Assembly: GCF_031877795.1 (NCBI RefSeq)
Contig: NC_133946.1
Coordinates: 12,747,144 to 12,811,143, forward strand
Direction: 5' to 3'
Length of the DNA stretch: 64,000 bases
DNA from: Strix aluco
Lineage: Eukaryota > Chordata > Aves > Strigiformes > Strigidae
Under the pieces are notes generated by a model. The model had not been told where the DNA came from. It did no database searches and was given only the letters and a program-made list of their open reading frames with translations. Position numbers and translations under genes: made by a program. This document shows, piece by piece, positions 1-64,000 of the stretch (the first letter of the stretch is position 1; the number at the start of each line of letters is the position of its first letter).

Positions 1-11648
<11,648 letters not shown>

Positions 11649-11674
11649 CCTCTTGTCCTACAGGAAAAACTATC

Positions 11675-11697
11675 TTTTTTTTTAAAAAAAAAAAAAA
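11675..11697 (+). repeat. T9/A14 tract just after the DENND5A stop
   Basis: Nine T are followed directly by fourteen A, 27 bases past the TGA. In RNA this could pair as a loop-poor A-U hairpin. Confidence 0.85.
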
Positions 11698-12852
11698 GGC
11701 AACAAGAAGTGAATCTCGTTAGTATGCAAAATGTTCTGTCTGCCAGTACATTGTATCGTGAACTTGTTCATGGCCCTAAAATGCAACTTTGACTTTTCTT
11801 GAAGGAAACTCCAAAAATAGTACAGGCAAATGGATGGAAGCTGTAAACTCAATGTAAAAAAGAGGATTTTGGTATAAATCTATTTTAGAGTTTATTTGCT
11901 GATTTGCTTTTTACACACTTTCATGTGAAAGAGATAGAGATGAGTATTGTGCAGCTTATTTTAAAGCTGCAGTATTTCCTTGCCATAGAAAATGTGCAGT
12001 GAGCCTTTCAGCATTCTGTGAACTTGCCGTCAGATATGCTGTATGTCATAGACCCCAATGTACACACTCCATTTCTGCTGAGAAGGTCATTCTATAGTTT
12101 TTAAACTAATATTTTATATATTAACATTATTACCAATGTTTGATTTTTAACGTATTGGATCATGTTTTGCTGCAAGGGAACTACAAATCTGATGTGTGCT
12201 TTTTTTTTTAATAACTCCAAAGCACTGATTTGTCAACAAATCGTTTTTTCCTTTATTTTTGTTGTCAGTATTATTTTTAGTGAAATCCAGGAGACTGAAC
12301 CGTGAAATGTGCAGAGATCAAAGTAATATTTTTCATATTGGTACGTAATTGCACAGAAGAAATTAAGCGTGTTTTTTAACTGATGTTTTTTATTTATTTA
12401 ACCTATCATTGTGTTTTGTAAGTTTTGTCTTTAAAAAAAAATTCTTCTATGATACAACTGGCTATATAACGTTGCAATTCAGAATTTACAGTGCAGCCCA
12501 CTTAAATGAAAAACCTGGAATAATTGTTCATAACACAAAAATGTTTCCACTTGAACCAGCCTTTTGAAGTTTGCTATATGGTTGCTGCTGGTAGTTCTCT
12601 TAACCGCTAATAAAGAGGGACATGAGTTCCCCAAATGCCAGATGACTAAATAAAGATGTTTATGCCCCCATGAAATAATAATGGTATACCTTACTAACAA
12701 ATATAAGGATTTCATAATTTTTCTGAAAAGACAGTGAGTAGTAAGGTTTTTTCTTTTCCTCTTGAATGAATATGCCTTTGGTCCTATTGTCACAGTCTGC
12801 TTCATTTGGGATGCTTTTGTTTTTAGCAGAGAAAGCTTTAGTCCACTATTGC

Positions 12853-12858
12853 AATAAA
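12853..12858 (+). terminator. DENND5A: Candidate poly(A) signal AATAAA
   Basis: This is a canonical AATAAA about 1.2 kb past the DENND5A stop codon, inside a GCAATAAAAC context. It is one of several candidates for mRNA 3' end formation. Confidence 0.4.
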
Positions 12859-15565
12859 ACACAAACATTTTGAAAGCTTAATTTATTGGAGATCTGGAAC
12901 TTGGCAGATGCCTAAAGGCATCTCTGTTCATTTGAATCCTGATAAAAACCTCTTCGAAGGGAGTATGTGACTTAAGAACAGGCTGATTTATCAGCGTCAC
13001 AAATTACTGTACAGAAATTCAGGCCTATGTATTTAAGAGGTCTCCACTGTATAAACTTATCTCAGTATTGTCTCTCTTTTGAGAAGCAGAGTCCAAGTTT
13101 TTCAGTTCATACAATGTTGTAGCACCTTTTCTTTATCTGCAGCTTAGTCACATCTTGTGATAGTCTTATTTCCATAATTTATAAGTATAGCACATGTATT
13201 AAATTTTTGACTATTTTTACTTTTGTCCTATTTATTTCATTATTAAACTGAGAAGTTCCTTTGTCACTACTTATCAGAGCAAGATTATTTTTTGATTTCA
13301 CAGTAGCATTAGAAAGATGCAAGGGCAGTGTCCAAGCCACTCCTCATGCTGGGTGTGAATTTTCTTTCACAGTCTGGATCTTACAGGAGCATTTCACAGA
13401 AGTGTTTTGTGTGTGCAGGTTTGGTTTTGTTGTTTTTTTTTCCAGCCCTGGAAGGGCAAAAATAAAGCAGATGTACTTTATTCTAAGAATTTCATGTATT
13501 CAAGTTAATATGTTGGGATAATCTTTATACACTTGCCCCAGATAGCTTGTTTATGTATTAATAATAGAAAAAAAAATACACAGTGCTTTTGGCTGTATTT
13601 AAGATGACTTTACCAGGCCTGTGTAATTCACAGGGAATATGTAAGAAAGGAGAGTTGGATTAATTATTGTGACCTTAACAGATTAGTTGATCCTGTTAAA
13701 ACCATATCTCTCATAGTATTAAGTATGGATTAATTTTACCTTGTATAAGGTAATTAACCCTGAATTAAGGTTCTTTTGGTTTTTTTTCTTTACCCAAGTT
13801 CACATAGTGGGACATGATACCATTGGTTTAACGGCTTGCTTTGGTGTGGATCTTTTTGGCCAGATAATGACAGTTAGCGATCCCTGCGGTGGACATAGGC
13901 TGGGTCTGCTGGTTCCCGAGTGGTGGGTTCTTTCGAAGATGAAGCTGTCCATCAGTGGCAGCACCCTGTGTGCTCGCTGTCCAGATGCAAACGGAAGGTG
14001 CAGAGGTCATCTTCCCAGCTCCTCAGTTACGTTATTTTTGCAGGAAAGACCACTTTGTGATAGACCCTTCTTCCTTCTCTCACAGGGGGTCTATGCTTAA
14101 TCCTATTAGGATTCAAAGCACTTTTTGCTGTGGGCTTGCAAGTCTGGAATGATTTGCTCCACTGAAGGACCAGTAGAAGGTTCTGAAATGCAGCAGAAAA
14201 AAAATGTTGGTTTTGTTGGATCCAGAGGCAACCAAGGAAGACTGAGGTACTAAATACAGCTACGTGGTAGCCTGTGCTAGGGTTTTGGGAAGAGATTTGG
14301 CTGACATGTCTAAGAACAGTTCAGTCTGTAGTAGCAGCCATAGTCTCTACCACTCTTCAGTGTTTACCACAAACTGCCCTAGCGTCATTGATGTCGCTAG
14401 TGTCAGTCCCACAGAATAATGTTAGGATCCAGCGTTTGCTCCTTCCATGTCATTCTGCTGACCTGGATGACTCTGTATAAGAACAAGTGGTGTAGTCAGC
14501 AGCTTTTACTCTTTAACTAGAGCTTTGTAAAATCCATCTCCCTTTTTAAAAACTTGCAATTTTTGTTCAGAAATGAGCTATAGAATAATACAATTGTAAC
14601 CTTTTTTTTTTCCTGTTACTTTTCTAAAATAAGGGAGCAGGTTTGGTAGGTGCAGGTTAATGTGGCTATGCTGTTTTGTTTTTTGTTCCTTTTTTTGGTA
14701 ACAGTTAATGGGAAAAGATAGCTTTTTTTAACAGCACACATGCATTCTGTACAGAGAAAAATAATGATAAAAATTAAGTAGTTCATAATGCATTAAATAC
14801 GTAGTGCTAAATTGGCCAAACGTGTTTACAGGCTGATACGTGGTTTGAGGAAAAAACCCGGGCTCACCTACCAATTGTTTATGCTTCTTTGATTAATGCT
14901 GTCAGAGTTGATGCAATGATACTTTATAGAAAAAGAAAATGCAGATTAATAAAAACTTGATTTAAATGTAATGAAATACTATGATGATAAGTTTATACAA
15001 AAAAAGTCTTTACCTGCCATAAGCTTAATCATCTGGCATTCTGTAGCTGAAAACATATTTGTGAACTGAAGACTATTCCACAACTTTTTCCATTCTGAAG
15101 AGTATTTTTGAAATTGTTCAAATGGGACCTACTAGCTGAATGATCCGTATTTTTGATGTGTTTTGAATTCATGAATATGTTAAGATTTCTGCAGTGAAAC
15201 TATTCAGAGTTAACTTTTTCTGTATATTGTCAAATGATTTTTGTTCGTAGTGCAAGATACTATAGGATACTTGAAAATACTTGAAGATATTGTACACGTA
15301 CTTCACATCTTTGTAGTTCTTTATACCTAGAGATTGGCTGTTAAACTAAGATAAAACATCAATACCTTATAAACTATATATTTTACTACATGGGGAAATC
15401 ACTGGCTTGGTTTTTTTTAAGGGTGGACATTGAAGTTTACATTATAATGACAAAACCAGGTACTGTTTTCCTTTTTTATTTTTCTGTGACATTTTAATCC
15501 GTTGGACATTAAATGTGAATTGGATATACAAAAGTTTTACAGGTGTAGGTCATTTGCTGAATTGC

Positions 15566-15571
15566 AATAAA
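15566..15571 (+). terminator. DENND5A: Candidate distal poly(A) signal AATAAA
   Basis: This canonical AATAAA (GCAATAAAATTTG) lies at the end of the AT-rich stretch downstream of DENND5A. It would give a 3' UTR of about 3.9 kb if used. Confidence 0.4.
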
Positions 15572-18500
15572 ATTTGTCTTCTAACATGAAAAATAGCATT
15601 AATGTGCTATTTCCAAAAGCCTCTCACTATAATTTGGCTAATCATCTTTTCTTCTTTGCCTGACTGCAAGTTCGTATGGCATTTTAGTGTCTGATTTCAG
15701 GAGACATTTTTTTGTGCAGTTTTGTACCTTTGTACCTTGCAGTTTTTGGTGGCCTTCTCGTAAATGGTTGTTGTTGGTCAGGCTGCCATCAGTGGAAGAG
15801 GTGCCTCCTCAGTGATCAGGGAATGGGGAGAACGGGAAGGCAAAGGGACTAATGCAGATCTTGGAAAGTGTATGTGAGTGCACACACCCATATATGCTGC
15901 TATTTATATTAGCTTTTTTCCTGCCTTAGAACAACTTTTGATCCTAATAACCAAATTTGGTGGAGGTCTCCAAATTTTATGATCTGAAAAATACAATTAG
16001 TCATTCCATACAGAAAAGCAGGAATGATTGGAAATGTAACTATCTAATGCTTCAAATACAAGTTTAAGTGAGAAAGTAACACAGTCCTCCATCTCTGAGA
16101 TTCTGATAACATCTGTGGCACACATGCATGCCCAAGCATTATTGCCTACGTTGCCCGTTTCCTACTTTTTTAATTCCATCTTTGCCCAGGGTGAGATCTA
16201 ACTTAACAGATAGTCCCATGGGGGCAGTTACTGGGTGAGGGGATTGTACTGGCACAGAGGCAAAAGTATGGTTCCTTCCCTCTCCATTCATTCACTTTTT
16301 GAATGATTTGAAGTATGTACCAATGTGGTGGAGCCCTGTATGATCTTGGTTCATTAGATACCGCTCTGCTTATCTCACCTTGAAACTGGCTCTGCCTGCC
16401 TTGCTGTATATTAAATCTAGTTTTTAGATTTGAGCGGAGTAGTAAACAAACGTGAGTGCAACTCATTTGTGGTTATGCTTTTGTAACTTTTCTGCTGCCT
16501 ATGTTCTGAAAGTTTTATATGTCAGTTGTGTGAGAAGCAGGAAGATCAAGTCAGTTTTACTCGCTTTCATCTCCTGCTTCATCCAAAATGCCCTCTCCAG
16601 AAGGGGGGTTGGACAAGATGACCTCCAGAGGTCCCTTCCAACCTGTCACTGATTCTGCGGTTTCTCCCCATGTACAGTGACAGGAACAGGTAAGAAGGCT
16701 GAATGCCACTTCCCCCACGTTGTACGGTTTATGCCATTCCTTAGTAGCCCCGTGTCTGCAAAAAAGAGCTCGTCCTTCAGGTGCACTATTTTTCCTGTCT
16801 TTTTAGGGACCTGCCCTCTCTTTTGTCAGTTATAGCCGAAGAGACTTGCTTATTCTTCTGACCTGCATGTTAACAATGGCTAACTTCTGCTTTGACAAAT
16901 ATCTGTTTTGAAGCTGACAAACACAGAAGGTAATTTTCTCAGCCTGGGAACAGTGGTTCAAGTTATGGCTGTTCTGAAGTTGGTGGGGTTCACTCTGTGT
17001 CAAACTGCATGAGATCATCTTTGGATGTTTTATACAATTGGGGAAAATGTGAAAGGAAAGGCATTTGATCATTATTTGGAGGTATCTCTGCTTTCTTTAC
17101 CTCTCTTTGTTTCTCCCCCTACATACCCCCTGGTGTGTGGTGGAGTCTTTTTTTTTTAAGCAAGGCAAAATAAAAAATGTTAAGATCTCTCTTGGGGGAA
17201 CCACATCAGTCTTCCTGAGGTGGCAGTGCTTCTGCACTACTAACAACTGATGGTATCTTCCCATGGGCTCACTGGGGGAGACACCGAGAGGGTGAGCGCA
17301 GCCTGCCCCATGCTCTGATGAGGTGGTGCGGGTGGCCTGAGCCTTGGGCAGGGCTAGGGGGGTGCAGCTGTGAACTCGGTACGTGCTGCCAGGTGTGCTG
17401 CGCTGCTGTGAGATGCCAAACCTGCTGCTCTTGGAACTGAGATCGTCTCGGTTCCCTGGGCTTGTTAGACCCGCTGCTTCTGATTCCTCTGCAGGGTGCC
17501 ATGGGGATGGATGTGGGGCAGGCCTGGATGGAACTGTGAGGTAAGCGCAGCTTCAGAAACACATTCACTTCATCACAGGTGGCCTCGAATCTTTCAGACT
17601 TCCTGGAAGGGGAAAGAACAAAAAGAACAGGGGCCTTGGTGAGCAACTGCTGGGTTCACAGTCCTTTTCCAAATGTCAGGTCTGAGGTGGTTTTATAGAA
17701 GGTGATGCTTATTAACGTTGGAGAGGAGAATTTACGTGCTAGGCGATGATTATTGACTAACTGGTCCAAGCTCATGGGTCTAGAAATGTGTTATGATTTG
17801 TCATAGTGATGACTTGAAAGGTTCTCACAAAGAAATACAAATGTCAGAGAGCTTCACCAAGCAGGTCTTTGTCTAGAAATTATTTCACTTAGCAAAAAGT
17901 CTTCTTTTTTCCCTATGAACTCAAAGATGTATATTCATTAATAGAGCAAACTGTATTTAGTCCTGCAGTGAACAGCAGCTGTTCTTCATTTCAGTGACAG
18001 TGGCATTTTAAGAATCAGATCCTACAACATTTGAAATATTACTGATGGATCTGATGTTTATTTCAGTGAAGTTTTTCTACCAGTGGCATAAAAAGACTTA
18101 GACAAGGAGTATAAATTGCATGAGAGGGTCTTTTGGACTCCTTGTGACTGGAGGAACCCCAGATTTCCTCTCTGTTTGAGATGAGCAGGTCCTGCTCCCA
18201 AGGAAAGCCAGTGATACATTGCAAAACTGAGTGCTGATTACTGAAGATGTGTTATCTTACATAGAACTCGACAACCTATTTGGTGTCTTGGAAGACCCTT
18301 GGATACTAAGATGGAAAGTGTAAGTGCAAAAGTTTGAGTGATTTATTTCAAAGGAAAATGATTGTTCAAAACCCAGTATACATAAGGGGGATGAGTAAGA
18401 CTTAAAAGTACATCTCTGAGACATAACATGTGTGAAAAGCTTTGGAATAATTAAATATTTGAAAGTATTTCCTCACCTGTCGATCTGCCCCTTTCTCTTT

Positions 18501-20880
18501 TTTTGTTCTGCCATCTCCCCCTGCCCCCCCAGGTGTTTTCAGCTTCTGTCACAAGCACTCATTATGCTTGCCTTGGTGTGTTAAATTTCAGGTCAGTATG
18601 GTGCACTGTTGCTCAGCCCAGCAGACCCACTATTTCTCACTACATTAAAGTACAAATGAAATGGAAATCTAGATGTCTTCAAATAATGTTTGCTTATCAT
18701 TAAACAATAAAATTTAACAAGCATTTAGAAAGCATAAAGCAATTTTTAGCCCAAATTTTCAGACGGAAGTGTTCAACCCAGGAGATAGGTGCAGAGTTTC
18801 TGGAACGATTTTTGCATCCAACTGCTCTGTGGCAGCTTAGTCTGGATCTCGCAATGTGAGGCAACTTTGAGTGATACTTAATGTGGAGGCCAGGGGGGAA
18901 TTGGGGATCTTGTCTGTATGGGAGAGTTCCTTTGGAGCAGCAGGCCGTGTTCATAGCAGTGTTGTGCTGCTGGCGGTCTGAAGAGATCCGACAGTGTTAG
19001 AAGGAAGAAGGTTTTATAAGATTATGAGGTAACACACACATTGGTACAGTTGGAAAAAGCAGACAAGTTTTCTGATGTGCAGCCTTTCTCTAAACATAAA
19101 CCAGCCAAACCTTCCTCTTCCTCAAAGCATCTCTGAAATGTAACTGAATGTGACTCTAGTCCATGAAACATTGAGAAAACTTAGTTCAAGACTAAAATGC
19201 TGTATAGTATCAAGATGAGCAAAAACTTTGCTATTGTTTATAGGCTCAGTATGCGTAATATAGGAAAATACCCTGTTTGCATACGCTTCTTGCAGATATT
19301 TACCAGTAGCTATTTTCCTTCCTTTTAATTGCTGAAAAAACACAAATGGTGCTATTTGGGGTCTCTTTCTGATGAACTGCCCCTGGTATGTTTGTTTTTC
19401 TTTTATCATACTTAACTTACTGCTGAAGTTGAGTCTTAAGATTTTTTTTTTTTTTCTAGCTTGTCTCCCGTGGTAAAGATCTTAGTACCCAGTGCTGTCA
19501 TCTGTCACTGTGCTCTTTAGTTGAATAGAAATAGTTAAGAAGGCTACAGAGAGACATCTGAGTTGAGGTCTGAACTTCTCTGTTTTGTGTCTTTAAAGAG
19601 ATATTTTAATGGCAATTCTTCATCATAAACAAATGAGTATTATATCTGAAATAATAGCTAGGATCTTTCACAAAGCACTTTGAGGTTTCTATATGAAATG
19701 GTTTCATTAACTGAGATAAATTTAATATTGTTCCTGCTTGTTTTCCAAGCTGTGTTGAGATATTTTGATCTAACTCAGGCTATATTTATGTGTCACTTTG
19801 TATTTTAGTTTGCAGAAGTAAGTAAGATGCTTTGCTTTTAATGTGTCTCAGAAAGCTTTAGTTGTTTGGGTATGTGGCTCTTCAGTGTCTCTTACTGTTT
19901 TTTCTGCTACGTTCTTCATATGTAGATTTTGTCTTTCATCGCATCTTGTGATGAATTTTAATTAAATTAATATTGATCAAGTTCATTGAGGAACCTTGAC
20001 TGGAAAGTGCCTGAAATATGTTAACAGCTTTTCTGTAAGGTAGCTTGTAGTCACAGGCATTTGGGAGAACTGTTTGTAGTGACACCTTGACTGATATCCC
20101 CAGATGAGAGGTGCGTGGATGTGCGAATTCCCGTTGTAAGTATGATTGTTTATTCATGCGATCGCGGAAACTGCTGAGAAAGCCTTCATTCATTTATTAC
20201 TTTCTGTTGGTAAGGAGAGGCTTGGGGTATGGTGTGGGACTGGAGAATCCTTGGAGTGTTTAATGAGCAGCTTTATGCATTAATAGATGAGTTTGACTAA
20301 GACTGGAACCGTCCAGGAGATACAATAGGTTGTTTCTCATTGGATTTTAAAAGAGAATAACTTTGATCATTTCAAAAGCAATGAAGCCTGATGCTCCAGT
20401 GAGAAAGGAAAGTGGTAATTTATAGCTACCATTAAGGAAACAAAGACAAAGACTGAGGGAAAGTTTCACTCTGAAGATTTACTAATGTGTATAAACCACC
20501 CTTACAACTAGAAATAGCTTGGTATTTCTCACAGAAGGAGACAAAGGGGAAAAGGCAGCGAAATGGGGATGGGAGGGAGGAGTGGAAGAGAATACTGCCT
20601 GCTTTCGCTTGCACCCTGAAAGGTCAAACAACATTTAGGAAAATATAATTTCAGCAGATAATGGATAGGCCGCTTCTACCTGCCAGAGGGAGGACAGCTG
20701 TGGCTGGGAAGGGCGGTGGGCTGGGGCTGCTGGGTTCTGGCACGGCCTTCGGCGGGCACTTCACGCGCTGCAGGGGGGTGTAATTACTTGGTAAAAGTTG
20801 TAATACTGTATTTTTGAAGAAACGCAAGCTAGGCTGGGGTGCGTGGTGTGTACGTGGGTCGTGGGAGGATGGAGGCATCC
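15572..20880. other. Intergenic region between DENND5A and SCUBE2
   Basis: I recognise no coding exon or RNA gene. It contains the CR1 tail near 16605-16662 and a T14 run at 19442-19455. The open frame on the minus strand at 17269-17646 lacks any recognisable family feature and is not supported. Confidence 0.6.
16600..16665 (+). mobile_element. CR1 retrotransposon 3' end
   Basis: The text GGTTGGACAAGATGACCTCC, followed by AGAGGTCCCTTCCAACC and a degraded ATTCTGCGGTTTCT, is the hallmark 3' terminus of avian CR1 elements. Those usually end in short ATTCTATG-type repeats. The 5' part is missing, as is usual for CR1 copies. Confidence 0.8.
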
Positions 20881-21237
20881 GGGCCCCCTGCATGGGCTTG
20901 TCCCTGCTAGGAGGAGACCGTTTTAGGGGCGGCTGCAGGCAGGGGGGAGCCCCGGCTCAGATACACTTGCTGCTGGCACCCCCGCGCTGCGTGTGAGGTA
21001 TCCGTGTGCCCTCGGGAGGCGCCGGCTCTGCGGGGCCGTCTGTGTTTAGGGTGTCGCGCAGGTGTTTGAGCGCCGGTGCCGCGGCCGAGGGGGGTGTCGG
21101 GGGGGGTGGTGGTGAGCTCGGCGCCTGGGGGCGGCCCGCCCAGCCCCCGCCGCCCCGCGCCCCGCCGCCGGTCGAGGCGGGCCGGCCGCCCGCAGACGCC
21201 TCCCCCCGCCGCCGTATCCGCCGCCTCCTCCCGCCCG

Positions 21238-21299
21238 GCGGCGGCAGCAGCAGCCGCCGCCGCAGCCGCCCCAGCGCAGCCGCCGCCGCAGCGCCAGCG
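21238..21299 (+). repeat. GCC/CAG trinucleotide-rich tract before the start codon
   Basis: The 60 bases before the chosen ATG are made almost wholly of GCC, GCA and CAG triplets. This is probably 5' UTR and likely to form strong RNA structure. It is prone to length change and to assembly gaps. Confidence 0.6.
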
Positions 21300-63401
<42,102 letters not shown>

Positions 63402-64000
63402 TTGGCACTGTACTTAAAAAAAACTAACCAGCCCTGGGCATGCACAGAGGGGTTGTGGTAGGTGGGGCTGCTTTCTGTGTTTTACACACTGGCAGAGAAG
63501 CTCCAGGGAAGATTGCCAGCTCCATTCTTGGCAGAGTTTGGCTTTCTCAGCTAATACAAATATTTTGATGAACAGAATTTTGATTCCTTTCCAGATAATA
63601 CCATTTGGGTACCCATACTTCATGGGTCTTTGAATTGGAGACTGCCCATAATTTCTGTAACTGAATGGTGCCAAGCAGAAGTTTGTAGACATCTGCCCTG
63701 TTGCTTCATCAGTAACTCTAAACGCTAATGAAGACAGACAGGCTAAGTAGTGTGGTTTGGGATGAACTCTGGTCTGCCATTAATGCATGTTACCTCAACA
63801 AAGCTGCGTTCATGTTTGATCTCACTGAAAGTGAGAATAAGAGTGGTGTCTCTCTTAACTTTTGCTATGCAGAAAATTCAGAGCCAAGATTGTAATAGTT
63901 TTAGTCCAAGCCAGCGGGTCTAAGAATCGCACAAGGTGTAATTTTTCTCTGAACTATACGTTGTATGAAGCATATGGAGGAATAAGCAAAGGGTTGACTA
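63402..64000 (+). other. SCUBE2: SCUBE2 3' UTR (start), window ends within it
   Basis: No AATAAA was seen before the window end, so the poly(A) site should lie further downstream. No second coding region is recognised. Confidence 0.75.

Larger units (their letters stand above)
11649..15571 (+). other. DENND5A: Probable DENND5A 3' UTR, long and AT-rich, with several poly(A) signals
   Basis: After the stop codon the sequence is AT-rich with no supported coding exon. AATAAA hexamers lie at 12609-12614, 12649-12654, 12853-12858, 13461-13466, 14948-14953 and 15566-15571. A T9/A14 tract at 11675-11697 follows the stop closely. The transcript end cannot be fixed without cDNA. The 12853 and 15566 signals are my favoured candidates, the latter because AT-rich unique sequence continues up to it. 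Confidence 0.5.

Noticed and set aside
17269-17646. Minus-strand 125-residue open frame in the intergenic region
   Set aside because: It has no recognisable domain or conserved neighbour; the locally GC-rich sequence explains the length.

Overview
The window is vertebrate nuclear DNA, most likely from a bird. Genes are split into short exons with GT/AG introns. The first exon of the second gene sits in a CpG-rich promoter island. Interspersed repeats are few and look like avian CR1 (non-LTR) fragments plus one LTR-type element. The species cannot be named from the sequence alone.

Two protein genes lie in tandem on the + strand. (1) The 3' end of DENND5A (positions 3039-11648) has eight exons coding the last ~375 residues: the segment before PLAT, the PLAT domain and the second RUN domain. 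An AT-rich region with several poly(A) signals follows and is probably a long 3' UTR. (2) A complete SCUBE2 coding region (21300-63401) has 21 recognised coding exons and a predicted 933-residue product. Its order is signal peptide, five EGF modules, a short linker with a dibasic RVKR site, four more EGF modules, a spacer, two cysteine-rich repeats, a CUB domain split over two exons, and a basic C-terminal tail. From memory, the same head-to-tail DENND5A-SCUBE2 order occurs in the human 11p15 region.

Layout: 1-3038, probable DENND5A intron, no exon recognised; 3039-11648, DENND5A exons; 11649-~15.6 kb, probable DENND5A 3' UTR; ~15.6-20.9 kb, intergenic with a CR1 3' tail; ~20.9-22.1 kb, CpG island with SCUBE2 exon 1; 22-63.4 kb, SCUBE2 exons and introns, with an LTR-type repeat in intron 3 and an antisense CR1 reverse-transcriptase relic in intron 10; 63402-64000, start of the SCUBE2 3' UTR.

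The products act separately. DENND5A is an intracellular Rab exchange factor and effector in Golgi/endosome traffic. SCUBE2 is a secreted, cell-surface-associated glycoprotein that helps release lipid-modified Hedgehog. The most notable observation is that the exon expected for the first of three SCUBE2 cysteine-rich repeats was not found. Exon 15 joins in frame to the exon for the second repeat across the largest intron of the gene (8.9 kb). I found no wholly new gene system. Exon boundaries were placed by hand from GT/AG sites, reading-frame continuity and remembered similarity to the human proteins.
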